The position numbers and the translations under genes are program-made. Positions 35,198 to 44,241 of a DNA stretch of 64,000 bases are shown here, one piece after another (the first letter of the stretch is position 1; the number at the start of each line of letters is the position of its first letter). The notes under the pieces are model-generated. The model was not told the DNA's origin. It did no database searches and saw nothing but the letters and a program-made list of their open reading frames with translations. Source of the stretch: Korobacter sp963703075 (GTDB lineage Bacteria > Acidobacteriota > Terriglobia > Terriglobales > Acidobacteriaceae); NCBI GenBank assembly GCA_963703075.1, contig OY969786.1:1736001-1800000 (forward strand), read 5' to 3'.

Positions 35198-35290
35198 ACG
35201 CTATGCAGGCCGCCGGTGTGAGGTCTCGGGTTTCTGACTGCACAAAGGCGGCGGCCTTCGAACCCGGAATCCGGGAACAGGCGCTTTTGT

Positions 35291-35420
35291 TGGTACATGC
35301 GGGGCCACAAGTGCGACGGAGAAAGGACTTACCAGTACATAGACACTTCAACCCCGGTTTTGTTGACCATCGCAATGGAGACCCTTAAAGTCGCGACGCG
35401 TCAGGCAGAACGAACTGAGA
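35291..35420 (+). repeat. Duplicated leader, copy B
   Basis: This is the partner of 33811-33938. The translated reading METLKVA...AERTEI here parallels MGTLSVD...TEPTET in copy A, but in copy B that frame is out of phase with the gene behind it. The gene that follows encodes a lipoprotein unrelated to the one behind copy A. Confidence 0.65.
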
Positions 35421-35441
35421 TCGTCTTCCGGGGTACTCTTC

Positions 35442-37487
35442 GTGCGCAAAGGAACCTTCACTTTAGCCGCTACCGCGCCTATGGCGATGCTGCTCCTGTG
35501 CTTCGCCGCGTCAGGCTGCCGGCCCAAATCACCCGAAACGCCCGAAACGACAACCCCGTCCTCTCCGGGTCCGTCCGTCAGCCCCACCTCCGTCGCTTCG
35601 GATCTCGACATTTTCGACCGCAAGCTTCCCAACGCCACCGTGATCCACCCCATCGATCCGCAAACTATGTCGGAGTCGGAAATCAAATTCGGAAGGGCGC
35701 CCAAACGAGACCCTTCGATCGAGTACCAGCCGAACATCATCCTGATGGAGAACGGCGACAAGGCCATCAAGTCGATCGCGAGAGACGGCTTGACTTGGAC
35801 CTTTGACGCGAATGCTCCCCAGGTGAGCGAGTTCCAAGAGGATAAGATCGTGTTCGCGACCGGCCGTGCGGTGGGCCGCGTGCTTAGCCTTAAACGTGAG
35901 GGTGACAACGTCAAAGTGGTCCTCGGGCCCGTGCAGTTGACGGACTTGATCCGTAACGGCACCTTTCAAATGGACTCCCCGGTCGACCTGCAAAAGTCGA
36001 TCACGTACGCTGCGCCGGATTATCCGCAACCCCCGCAAGAAGAGCAAGACATCGGCCTCAACCAAGACTCTCCTCTTACCCATGCAAAGGAGCGCATGGC
36101 GTCGGCGCGCGTGTCGCCCAGTGGGGAGCGGACGCCGACAGGCATGATGAGAACATTTGCCGATGGCCGTCGCTTGACGTACTACCGGGAAGGAAGACAT
36201 TGGCGGACCGCCAGAGTCCGCAATCTCGGATTCTCGAGATCCTTGGGCACAGCGCGCCCAAGGCTTCTTCGTGCCGCTTTTCAGCAGGTGCCTTCAAAAG
36301 ATGTTCCCAAGCCTCCGGATCCGACGAAGATCCCAGACCCAAATAAAATCCCAGACCCAACCAAGATCCCAGATCCAACCAAGATCCCAGATCCGAAAGA
36401 TGTGATCGATCCTTCCAAGCTGCAGCAAAAAGTGCCAGACCCTTCCGATGTACAGAAAAAGGCAGAGAAGGAGGTGCAGAAGGAGGTGCAAAAGGACGTG
36501 CAGAAAGAGGTGCAAAAAATTCCGGACAGCTTAAAAGTTCCGGGAGGGCCGCGTCTGCATCTGCCTGGCATCTCGGGAGTCGAAGGAATCGATCCGCTGA
36601 AGATCATCGAAGACGATCTCGATACCCCCAACGCCACGGACATAAACGGCGAAAAAGTCGTTCCCTTGACTGGAAGCGATAGGAGCGTTGGGACTGCGTG
36701 GGGCTACAACAAGGACGGACTCAGAGTTACCGCCGAGGGCAAACTGATCTTCGGCGACAACCATATCAAGTTTTTCTTGAAGATCACGAATGGCGGCGTG
36801 GAGTATGCGGGTTTAACGCTGGCGGGAAACATTGGCGTCTGGCTGAAAGTAACCGCCAAAGCCGCCGAGAACTTCAACGGAGCTAACCTCCACAGAAAGA
36901 TCTATCTCCCGATTGATATCAGCGTACCGATCGGTGGACCGGCGCCGCTCTCCCTGACCTTCAGTTCCACTCTCATTGTCCGAACGGCTTTTAGTGCGAA
37001 GACTTCGGTTCTAAATGCAGAGGGCAATTATTCCATAGGAGCAGGACTGCAAGCTGGATATTGGAATAAGCAATGGCAATTCAACGCCCACGCAGGAGTT
37101 GTCGCCAACACGGATATCGGAGACACGACGGAGGGAATTTCCGTGGGCATCAACTCCCTGATTGCGGGGTTTGGTGAAAGGGCGATCGTGGGTGTTGGCG
37201 AATTCGGCTTTAGCGCCGGAGTTTATGTAGCCGTCAAATTTGTCGGCAGCGTTGCTAAAACCCCGAATGAAGCCATCCCATGCCGGCAGGGCACAATGGA
37301 TATCGGCATGGAGACGGGAGTCGGCTACTCGCTTCCTCATTGGGCCGTGAATGCCATCAACTTCTTTCTAAGTCCTTTCACCGGTAAACGCGTAGCCCAC
37401 GAGGGATCGTTCGTTAAGATCCCAACCCAACAGCTCTATCACAAAGTGACACAGCGCCCGGAGGGCTGCGTCTCAAAAGGCGGGTGA
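35442..37487 (+). CDS. Large lipoprotein with PDPTKI and EVQK repeats
   Basis: 681 residues from GTG 35442. A lipoprotein signal ends at LCFAASGC (Cys about residue 26). The first 270 residues contain an FDRKLPNATVIHPIDPQ-like region and a segment typical of surface-exposed proteins. Five 6-residue PDPTKI-type repeats (36315-36404) follow, then a charged coiled-coil built from EVQK units (36471-36519). The C-terminal 290 residues are beta-rich (AEGKLIFGDNHIKFFLKITN, then IGAGLQAGYWNKQWQFNAHA) and could form a barrel or sandwich. I infer an anchored surface protein with a rigid spacer. No enzyme motif is seen. Confidence 0.72.
   Translation: MRKGTFTLAATAPMAMLLLCFAASGCRPKSPETPETTTPSSPGPSVSPTSVASDLDIFDRKLPNATVIHPIDPQTMSESEIKFGRAPKRDPSIEYQPNIILMENGDKAIKSIARDGLTWTFDANAPQVSEFQEDKIVFATGRAVGRVLSLKREGDNVKVVLGPVQLTDLIRNGTFQMDSPVDLQKSITYAAPDYPQPPQEEQDIGLNQDSPLTHAKERMASARVSPSGERTPTGMMRTFADGRRLTYYREGRHWRTARVRNLGFSRSLGTARPRLLRAAFQQVPSKDVPKPPDPTKIPDPNKIPDPTKIPDPTKIPDPKDVIDPSKLQQKVPDPSDVQKKAEKEVQKEVQKDVQKEVQKIPDSLKVPGGPRLHLPGISGVEGIDPLKIIEDDLDTPNATDINGEKVVPLTGSDRSVGTAWGYNKDGLRVTAEGKLIFGDNHIKFFLKITNGGVEYAGLTLAGNIGVWLKVTAKAAENFNGANLHRKIYLPIDISVPIGGPAPLSLTFSSTLIVRTAFSAKTSVLNAEGNYSIGAGLQAGYWNKQWQFNAHAGVVANTDIGDTTEGISVGINSLIAGFGERAIVGVGEFGFSAGVYVAVKFVGSVAKTPNEAIPCRQGTMDIGMETGVGYSLPHWAVNAINFFLSPFTGKRVAHEGSFVKIPTQQLYHKVTQRPEGCVSKGG
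36315..36404 (+). repeat. Five 18-bp in-frame repeats (PDPTKI)
   Basis: Units of the type CCAGACCCAACCAAGATC repeat five times inside the lipoprotein gene, the last degenerating to PDPKDV. Low divergence between units suggests recent slippage or unequal exchange. Confidence 0.8.
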
Positions 37488-37631
37488 TGCTGAGGAGATT
37501 TCTCATTCGCCCGCGGAGTCGGCGACCCAGCATGTAAAAACCCGTTGGGAGCGGGCGACTGGGTGGGTCGACCTACGGACGCACGCTCGTCCAAACACCG
37601 GCACGACTTTTTCAATCTTGGTGGAGGCTTC

Positions 37632-38555
37632 ATGACCGAACTACGAAATTTCTACAAGAGGCGGCGGATTTGGCGGAGCGCAATTTTGGCCGTTCCCTTT
37701 ATCTGTTGCGCTTCTTCTTTGCTCGCTCAAGCCGGGCAGGCGAGCCAGACATCGTCCCCGCAGGCAAACCAAGCCGCCCTTGCGCAGATCAAGATCCTGA
37801 CGGATCGCGTAGCGATGCTGGAGCAGAAACTCGCCAAATTCGACCAGAGACTGACCATCGACGAGGCGAGCAGCACGAACAATCCTCAGACCGCCACCCC
37901 GGTGGGCGGAGAGGAGCCCACCACTGGCACCAGTGCCGCAAGCGGCGGCCTCAGCAAATCCGATCAGGATCTCCTGGCCAAGATGCAGAAGCAAATTGAC
38001 CAATTGGAAAACGCAAACAAGGACGAAGGCGGCTTGGTATCACATCCGAATAATGCCCACGTTGTCACCGCGCCCTTCAAGGTCGTAGACAGCAATGGCG
38101 TCGAAATCCTTGATGTGGAAGGGGGTGCCGGAACCTTTCGGGGCCTCAGGGTCTACACAAAGAATGACAGCTTCGCTCAACTGGGAACCTCCGACGCAGC
38201 GGGGTACGCGAATATAGCTGTCCATCTACCGGGCGATCAGAGTCCCCGCATCGCAATGGGCATTCTCGGGAGTGGCAGGCCCGTGTTTGCCATACGCAAT
38301 AGCAGCGGCGTCTTGACTTCAGAAGTGACCGAAGTCAATGGCGGGGGACAAGCCGCTTTCACTAACCCCGCGGGTCTGACTGTCGCATTGATAGGAGATG
38401 ATCCCAAGAACGCCGAAGGACACGCACAGCTCATGGACCCCGGCGGCACTATCAAGGTCGACCTCGGACCAGTGGGCACGCATGGTGACATAGTGCTGTA
38501 TGGCAACGGTAAATCGATCCCGGTCTGGGCGTTTATGTTGTTGGGCTTTCACTAG
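37632..38555 (+). CDS. Secreted coiled-coil protein of unknown function
   Basis: 307 residues from ATG 37632, with GGAGG five bases upstream. The signal peptide (RSAILAVPFICCASSLLAQA) is followed by a short coiled coil (LAQIKILTDRVAMLEQKLAK) and a Gly/Thr-rich linker. A second heptad region (DQDLLAKMQKQIDQLENANK) leads to a beta-repeat domain. Segments such as FKVVDSNGVEILDVEGGAGT, IAMGILGSGRPVFAIRNSSG and VALIGDDPKN recur with the D-x-x-G-x-x-I/V pattern of trimeric surface or fibre proteins. I infer a trimeric envelope protein. Confidence 0.7.
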   Translation: MTELRNFYKRRRIWRSAILAVPFICCASSLLAQAGQASQTSSPQANQAALAQIKILTDRVAMLEQKLAKFDQRLTIDEASSTNNPQTATPVGGEEPTTGTSAASGGLSKSDQDLLAKMQKQIDQLENANKDEGGLVSHPNNAHVVTAPFKVVDSNGVEILDVEGGAGTFRGLRVYTKNDSFAQLGTSDAAGYANIAVHLPGDQSPRIAMGILGSGRPVFAIRNSSGVLTSEVTEVNGGGQAAFTNPAGLTVALIGDDPKNAEGHAQLMDPGGTIKVDLGPVGTHGDIVLYGNGKSIPVWAFMLLGFH

Positions 38556-38686
38556 GAATCTGCAACACGCTGTTTGTCTGTTCGGATTAAGAAAATAGGG
38601 AGAAGGATGAGATTCAACGACTGCGAAGTTCGGCAGAAAACAGCTGATCCCCAGCGTGATAACAGCTACGCCGAAGGCGGGCAGGA

Positions 38687-38910
38687 ATGGTGACTTGGCA
38701 CAAGAAATCGATCTTTGAACCTCCGGGGATGAACACGTTTCAAGACGTGAAGGGCGGCTTGGGCTTTGTAGTGTTTTGTGCGGGACTCGACGTGGGTTGG
38801 TTGTTCCACCCGAATACTTGGGAAACCCTTGCCGCGGCGTGATCCTGATCGTGCTGGGCTTCTCCTTTTTGCGGCGTGCGTGGTTGAGGGCCCGAGCGCA
38901 GAGAATCTAG
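38687..38910 (+). pseudogene. Possible small two-helix membrane protein, split by a one-base deletion
   Basis: From ATG 38687 the frame reads MVTWHKKSIFEPPGMNTFQD, then VKGGLGFVVFCAGLDVGWLF and NTWETLAA, and stops at 38840-38842. Restoring one G in GCCGCGGCG continues with GVILIVLGFSFLRRAW and a basic tail to 38910. This gives about 74 residues with two membrane helices. It is a single-observer reading with no family support. The rest of 38556-39059 shows nothing I recognise. Confidence 0.4.
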
Positions 38911-39059
38911 TGCCCGGCGGCGATCGTGTTGTTGGCGAGTTGATGGTGGGCAGGAACATTCTGATTTTCAAGTACATACCAGTTCAATGCAAGTTGAGTT
39001 GACATGCGCCGGGAGATGCCGTTTTCTAGCTGGCGAACCAAAAGGAGGGAACAAAATCT

Positions 39060-39503
39060 ATGTTTCGTTTCAAGATATCCAGTCTGTTTTTACTGATGGG
39101 GCTGATGGCCCCAACCTACAGCGCCGCTGCGGAAGCGCATTACTGCATTGCGGTGAACGGCGGCTTCGGCCATGGCGGCACGACCTTCGTGGGTTCCGGC
39201 TTTGCTGTGCCTTCGGAGGGCAACTGCGTACCGTGGGTAGGATTTGCGAAGGCGGAGAACACCGTCGTCTTAACGACGACCGGTACTGGGTGCCTATCTA
39301 GCGATGGCAAGGCGCTGACCGTGAGCGTTTCCGACGCCGATCCATCGTTTTTTTCCCAACCCCAATCGGATTACATTAAGTTATCTCGGACCTCAACCTC
39401 GAAACCGTTTGGAAGCGGACAAGATACCGGTGCCTTCAGCGGAAACGCAGAAGAAGTCAGCTGCTCGTCCACCGTGTTGAAACTCCCCTCCACCCACGAC
39501 TAA
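39060..39503 (+). CDS. Small secreted protein of unknown function
   Basis: 147 residues with a signal peptide (ISSLFLLMGLMAPTYSAAAE). The mature chain is Gly/Ser/Thr-rich with four Cys (YCIAVNGGF, GNCVPWVGF, GTGCLSSDG and VSCSSTVL), suggesting two disulphides in a small beta fold. AGGAGG lies 11 bases before ATG. No family is recognised. It ends 38 bp before the convergent winged-helix/TPR gene. Confidence 0.62.
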   Translation: MFRFKISSLFLLMGLMAPTYSAAAEAHYCIAVNGGFGHGGTTFVGSGFAVPSEGNCVPWVGFAKAENTVVLTTTGTGCLSSDGKALTVSVSDADPSFFSQPQSDYIKLSRTSTSKPFGSGQDTGAFSGNAEEVSCSSTVLKLPSTHD

Positions 39504-39541
39504 ACCTCTCGCCTCAGGACGGGTGCATGGCGGCCAAGTAC

Positions 39542-41941
39542 TTACTCCCCACCGGGGCGGCCCGCCTGCGCCCGTTTCTCTAATGGCAGGCGCTTGTACT
39601 CACCTCGTGCCTGGCGAAGCACTGGAAGATCGTTGTCGGCATCTTTCCACTCATCCAGGAATTTTGCGTATTCGGCGCGAGCACCTTCCTCGTCGCCAGT
39701 CATTCGCTTGCTGCGCGCGATTCCCAGGTGCGCCAGCGACAGGTACGGAGAAATCGGGCAGATCGCACGCAGATCGAGCAGGCGTTGAAATTCGTTTCCC
39801 GCCTCTACGCCGCGTCCCGCTGCAAGCAGCGCCTGCGCACGATAGAAAATGGGTGCTAACTCAGTAATGCGCGAAAGGTCATAGGTTGCCACCGGTTTAA
39901 GCTGTTCCACGGCGTCAGCCGGGTGGGAGTTTCGCAGGCTCTCGAGCGCCTTCGCCATCGGCAGAACCAATTTGATCAGAAGGGTATCCTGCGGAGCCGC
40001 GGTCTCGACTGCTTGGACCTGCCCTTCGGCCTGCTTCGAATCCCCTGTATTTGCCAGGATCATCGCTCCGAATGCGCTCACATTTGGTTCACTGGGGTCC
40101 AGCTTAAGGGACCGTTGAACCTCCGCGCGCGCCTCGGCGGTGTCTCCGAAATCGGCTTCGAACTGGGCTAGGTCTTCCCCCGTCTCGGCGGCAAATGTTT
40201 TCAGACCATTGTTCAGCGCGACCGATTGAGCACGATGGAAATAAGTTTGCGCTTCGCGAAGGTGGCCGGAGGCAGCTTTCATCCATCCCACCAGCGACAG
40301 AAATTCGCCTTCCCGAGGATTGCCCGCGGCCCACTCCAATTGCTGTCGAACCAGTGCATCATCGCCTTGCGCTACGCCCACGCGGAACATCGCCATGCGC
40401 GAAATCACGGAATTGTTTAGCTTTCTGTCCGTCGCCTCGCGCCACACCTCCCGCGCTTCGTCGTAGCGGCCCAAGCGCTGATCGGCTTGCAGCAGGCATG
40501 CGTAAGGGAACGCATTATCGGGATTAATGCGGAGTGCCGCCTGCGCCATCAACCGGGCCTGCTCGGGCTGTCCCAGCGTCTCGTAGATGTCGGCGAGGTT
40601 ATTCGGCGCAACCAGATCCTGCGGATAGAGCTGCCGCCATAGCCGGTACACTTCAACCCCGCGCTCCAAATCCCCGCTCCCCGAAGTGGAGTAGTGCGCC
40701 GTGAGATAGAGGCGTTCTCGTTCCGTGGTGTGCGCGCGAAGATCGAAGGCCTTTTGATACGCCGCACGAGACAGTTCCGGCTCACTTTCGTTCATGTAAA
40801 TCGTTCCCAGCCGGGCATAGGCTAGAGCAAATTCGGGATCGAGATCGGTGGCCAGTTTGTAGTCGGCTAGAGTTTCGTGATCCAGGCCCCGGGCGCGCTT
40901 TTGCTCCCCGGATGCAAACGCATTCAAGGCCGAGAATGAGGCGGTGGTGGCCTGGATGAGAGGGGTGCTAAACCGTTGCAGCGAACTTTCCGGCTCGCCT
41001 AGTTTGCGACGGAGGCGATCGGCAGATTCTCCCAGCGAGGTCAGCAGAAAATCCTTCGAGGGAGACAGCACGTCTTCCTCCGCCAGCTTCGCTCCTGTCC
41101 CGCAAGCGTCGACTTCCAACCGAAGCTGCACCGCGCCGGCCTGGGCCAACGACAGTGCACCATGCGCGATGGCTTGGGCGTGCACCGTCTGGCAAATCAG
41201 CTGGGCATCCTTCACGGACGCGCGGCCGTTGGTGCGGCCGAGCTGCTCCATGGCCGTCTGCACCGTATTGGCAGAGACAAGGCTGAAGTATGGTGACTCA
41301 TCCAGCTTCACTCGCAGTGCGCTATTCAGTGTGTAATCGTAGAGTTCGTCTCCGGTTGCGTTGTCGAAGTCCGCGAGTATGACGCGGTCGTTCTCATGAA
41401 AAACCGCCTTGGATCGAAATGGCGCTCGAAAAAGGAATGCGCACAAACCGGCCAACAGCAAGACAGCAGCACCGGCGGCCCACATCCAGCGTCGCGGCGA
41501 TCGAGAAACCGGCGCTGCGGGCCGCTCCGGTTCACTGTTCAGCGACGAGATGGGAGCGACACTAGGCACCGCCGGCGCGGATGCTTCGGGCACCTCGTTT
41601 TTGAGTGTCACGGGGGCGATAAAGCGATAGCCGCGGCGCGGAACAGTCTCAATGAACCGCGGGTTTTCGGCGACGTCGCCGATTGCTTGGCGAAGCTTCG
41701 TTACAGCCGTGCTGACTCCCTGGTCGAACTCGACGAACGTCTTGTCAGGCCAGAGTTGTTTCGCAAGCTGATTACGGGAAACGATCTTACCCTGCTGTTC
41801 AAGAAGAGTAACCAGCACGCGAAAGGGGAGTTCCTGGATTTTGACCAGTTGCCCGCGTCGATAGAGCTCGCCCGTTTCCTGTACTGCTTCAAAGTGCCCA
41901 AACTGATAAACCGGTTTCGCCGAATGTCCCGTATCTGCCAT
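39542..41941 (-). CDS. Winged-helix (OmpR/CadC-type) transmembrane regulator with TPR sensor
   Basis: 799 residues. Residues 10-108 are a Trans_reg_C winged helix (RRGQLVKIQELPFRVLVTLL, RNQLAKQLWPDKTFVEFDQG, then AVTKLRQAIGD and RFIETVPRRGYRFIAPV). A Pro/Ser-rich linker and one membrane helix (MWAAGAAVLLLAGLCAFLFR, about residues 153-172) follow. The periplasmic part has a TolB-N-like region (RVILADFDNATGDELYDYTL) and then about eight TPRs. CadC-type regulators bind DNA while still membrane-anchored. This arrangement is abundant in Acidobacteriota. The target genes are unknown; the divergent neighbours at 42135 onward are candidates. Confidence 0.87.
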   Translation of the reverse strand: MADTGHSAKPVYQFGHFEAVQETGELYRRGQLVKIQELPFRVLVTLLEQQGKIVSRNQLAKQLWPDKTFVEFDQGVSTAVTKLRQAIGDVAENPRFIETVPRRGYRFIAPVTLKNEVPEASAPAVPSVAPISSLNSEPERPAAPVSRSPRRWMWAAGAAVLLLAGLCAFLFRAPFRSKAVFHENDRVILADFDNATGDELYDYTLNSALRVKLDESPYFSLVSANTVQTAMEQLGRTNGRASVKDAQLICQTVHAQAIAHGALSLAQAGAVQLRLEVDACGTGAKLAEEDVLSPSKDFLLTSLGESADRLRRKLGEPESSLQRFSTPLIQATTASFSALNAFASGEQKRARGLDHETLADYKLATDLDPEFALAYARLGTIYMNESEPELSRAAYQKAFDLRAHTTERERLYLTAHYSTSGSGDLERGVEVYRLWRQLYPQDLVAPNNLADIYETLGQPEQARLMAQAALRINPDNAFPYACLLQADQRLGRYDEAREVWREATDRKLNNSVISRMAMFRVGVAQGDDALVRQQLEWAAGNPREGEFLSLVGWMKAASGHLREAQTYFHRAQSVALNNGLKTFAAETGEDLAQFEADFGDTAEARAEVQRSLKLDPSEPNVSAFGAMILANTGDSKQAEGQVQAVETAAPQDTLLIKLVLPMAKALESLRNSHPADAVEQLKPVATYDLSRITELAPIFYRAQALLAAGRGVEAGNEFQRLLDLRAICPISPYLSLAHLGIARSKRMTGDEEGARAEYAKFLDEWKDADNDLPVLRQARGEYKRLPLEKRAQAGRPGGE

Positions 41942-42134
41942 GCCGAAATGCCCGAAGTGCTCGTCCCCAAGGCTAAGTAGGCAGTGAGTGTACCATTTGC
42001 GAACATTGAAAGCAGTGCATACGCGGCCGCATTCCCCACAATCTAAAACTACTTAACGATTGATCCGCAATTTAGCAGCAGTTCCGTTGACGGGCGCAAA
42101 CAGCCGCCGGATGCTACCCCTCGTGCAAGAGAAC

Positions 42135-42887
42135 ATGCAACCCACGAACTCACCTTCCGGCGGTCGCCGAGCGCGCATGCGCCTCGGGTTCATCGGATCG
42201 CTTCTCCTGGCAATTTGTTCGCCCAACGCGCGCGCCCAGGAGACTCCTACGGCCATCCTGGAGCACTCGCGCTCGGTGTACGCCGCGCTGAGCAGCTACT
42301 CCGACACCGGCACCGTGGTGAAGGACTACACCGCGACCAGCCACGACACCTACAGCTTTACCACCCGCTTCACCCGCTCACCCCGCCACTTCCTGTTCGA
42401 CTTCAAAAAGCCCACTGGTGACCGGATCGTTGTTTGGGGAGATCCGAATGCTTTCCATTCCTGGTGGAAGACAACCGCGCAGGTTACCGAATATCCCAAT
42501 CCCAACAACACAGGCGCCATTACGCTGAATGCCTTTCCGACGAGCGGCTCAACCACCAAAATTCCTCCATTGCTCTACTCCAAAGCAGGTCTTCCGGGGG
42601 CGATCGCGCAGTTTGAACCCAGTCGCTTGGCTGGAAAAGAGGATGTGGGTGGCAACAAGTGTTACCGGCTCGAGGGAACTGCCAGCGACACCTATGGAGA
42701 TACCGGGAAAAAGGTGAACGTCCGATCTGTCACCGTGTGGATCGACACCACGAGCTACTTGATCAGAAAGACCGTCGAAGAATTGCCGCCAACGCCGGGG
42801 ACGCTAAATCGCACGACCACAACGTTCGAACCACAAGCCAATCCCAAACTCAGCGACGACGTCTTCCAATTCGAACCGCCAAAGTGA
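42135..42887 (+). CDS. LolA-like/outer-membrane-lipoprotein-sorting type secreted protein
   Basis: 250 residues from ATG 42135 (CAAGAGA upstream). ATG 42177 and 42111 are alternatives; the frame is open to 42060. A signal peptide (MRLGFIGSLLLAICSPNARA) follows the short N-terminal extension. The mature domain has the half-barrel pattern of LolA/LppX proteins: SSYSDTGTVVKDYTATSHDT, HFLFDFKKPTGDRIVVWGDP and CYRLEGTASDTYGDTG. The last part, VTVWIDTTSYLIRKTVEELP, reads like the DUF2092 closing strands. Its cargo is unknown. It is 7 bp from the split OmpA gene. Confidence 0.72.
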   Translation: MQPTNSPSGGRRARMRLGFIGSLLLAICSPNARAQETPTAILEHSRSVYAALSSYSDTGTVVKDYTATSHDTYSFTTRFTRSPRHFLFDFKKPTGDRIVVWGDPNAFHSWWKTTAQVTEYPNPNNTGAITLNAFPTSGSTTKIPPLLYSKAGLPGAIAQFEPSRLAGKEDVGGNKCYRLEGTASDTYGDTGKKVNVRSVTVWIDTTSYLIRKTVEELPPTPGTLNRTTTTFEPQANPKLSDDVFQFEPPK

Positions 42888-42894
42888 GCCACTG

Positions 42895-43665
42895 ATGAAA
42901 ACGTATAGCAAGAGCGCTGCCAGAGCCGCGTTTGCTGCCACCGTCCTAGGAACGCTGATGCTCTCGAGCATGGCCCACGCCGCGGATACTGTTCCTCTGT
43001 GCCCCGGATTGACCATCGTGACGGCTGTGAGCCAGTCCGGAGGCGATTACGAATCGATCAAGACCATCGAATCCGTTTCGCCCACGGAGGTACGCCTTCG
43101 ATACTCCGCCGAAATGAAGAACACCGACATGCTTTCCTCGGGACCGGAGCTAAAGAAGGTGAATTTGGGCCGAACGATGCTGGTAAAAGATTTGCAGTCG
43201 GCGACCGACTACCAGCAGGTATACCTCGAAAATTCCGAGGAAAAGATTCCGGGAACCACGTCGATCGGTACTTCGGCGGCCGTACTGCAGAATCTCAAGT
43301 CCAAGGGGCAAAGCGCCTTCGGATTTTCCAACGCGTACTCTGATTTGAATCTGGCAGCCGATTCGAATAAATATCCGAACTACTACAGCTATCTGCAACG
43401 CGGAACGCTCAGCCGAGTCCCCGGGCCCGCGACCATGTCGGTTCTCGTAAACGACGTGCCGGTGAATCTTCCAGTTATTCACGCTCAGGGATTGTTAGTT
43501 GACGACAAGGTGGAGTTCGTCTTCCTGGACGATCCTGCGAATCCACTTACGCTCGCATTCCGTATCGGCATCGACGCCATCAAGCCGCTTATCCCGGAAC
43601 AGGTGAAGCTTTGCGCCGCAATCGCGAATGCCACCGGGGGTGCCTCCAGGCATGCATTGCGATAA
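42895..43665 (+). CDS. N-terminal part of a split OmpA-family protein
   Basis: 256 residues in this frame: a signal peptide (AAFAATVLGTLMLSSMAHAA), then a beta-rich domain (VTAVSQSGGDYESIKTIESV, LRYSAEMKNTDMLSSGPELK, SSIGTSAAVLQNLKS-like strands). The frame ends at 43663-43665 after NATGGASRHALR. Removing one G from the G5 run at 43636-43640 continues into the downstream OmpA frame as NATGVPPGMHCDKPNGGDRD. The two frames together would make a 424-residue protein of a kind common in Acidobacteriota. I regard this as the 5' half of one gene. Confidence 0.7.
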   Translation: MKTYSKSAARAAFAATVLGTLMLSSMAHAADTVPLCPGLTIVTAVSQSGGDYESIKTIESVSPTEVRLRYSAEMKNTDMLSSGPELKKVNLGRTMLVKDLQSATDYQQVYLENSEEKIPGTTSIGTSAAVLQNLKSKGQSAFGFSNAYSDLNLAADSNKYPNYYSYLQRGTLSRVPGPATMSVLVNDVPVNLPVIHAQGLLVDDKVEFVFLDDPANPLTLAFRIGIDAIKPLIPEQVKLCAAIANATGGASRHALR

Positions 43666-44170
43666 GCCAAATGGCGGAGACCGCGACGTCCTGCGCGTGG
43701 TGAAGATCGAATACCGCTGCCAAGTGCCATCCGCTGCGGGGCCGGGCGGAAGCGGCAAAGGTGCAGGCCAGTTGCCGAGTGGCGCTGGCACGGGCAACGG
43801 CGGTGGTCTCGAAAAGGCGCTCGCCAACCAGCAGAAGGTGGATATCTATAGCATCTATTTTTCGTTCAACAGCGATGCCTTGCGCGCTGAGTCGACGCCG
43901 ACCTTGAAGGAAATTGCAGACATCCTCACCCGCCACCCTGACTGGCGCCTGGCTGTCAGTGGGCACACAGACGGCATAGGAGGAGATCAGTACAATCTCG
44001 ATCTCTCGAAACGACGCGCGGCTGCGGTCGTCCAGGAGTTAGTGACGCGGTACCACATCAATGCCGACCGGCTGAAGTCCTCCGGTTACGGTAAGTCGCA
44101 ACCCAAAGACACGAATGACACGCTGGAGGGACGTGCTCGCAACCGGCGGGTAGAGCTCATGCGCTTCTAG
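43628..44170 (+). CDS. OmpA-family peptidoglycan-binding C-terminal domain (second half of split gene)
   Basis: The second frame (180 codons from ATG 43628) carries a Gly-rich linker and an OmpA C-terminal domain: VDIYSIYFSFNSDALRAEST, then LAVSGHTDGIGGDQYNLDLS and KRRAAAVVQELVTRYHINAD. The Asp and Arg that bind diaminopimelate in peptidoglycan are present (HTDG and LSKRRA). As a separate gene it would lack a signal peptide, which argues that it is the 3' half of the gene starting at 42895. It would anchor the protein to the cell wall. Confidence 0.82.
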   Translation: MPPGVPPGMHCDKPNGGDRDVLRVVKIEYRCQVPSAAGPGGSGKGAGQLPSGAGTGNGGGLEKALANQQKVDIYSIYFSFNSDALRAESTPTLKEIADILTRHPDWRLAVSGHTDGIGGDQYNLDLSKRRAAAVVQELVTRYHINADRLKSSGYGKSQPKDTNDTLEGRARNRRVELMRF

Positions 44171-44241
44171 CGTCGCCATTCAGATAGAGGTCGGGTTTCA
44201 GTGAAGCCGCAACCGAGGCACGGACTTCATCAAGGGGATCG

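Noticed and set aside
36281..36643. Long repetitive minus-strand frame rich in Gly, Ser, Cys and Thr
   Set aside because: It is the shadow of the PDPTKI and EVQK repeats of the plus-strand lipoprotein gene.
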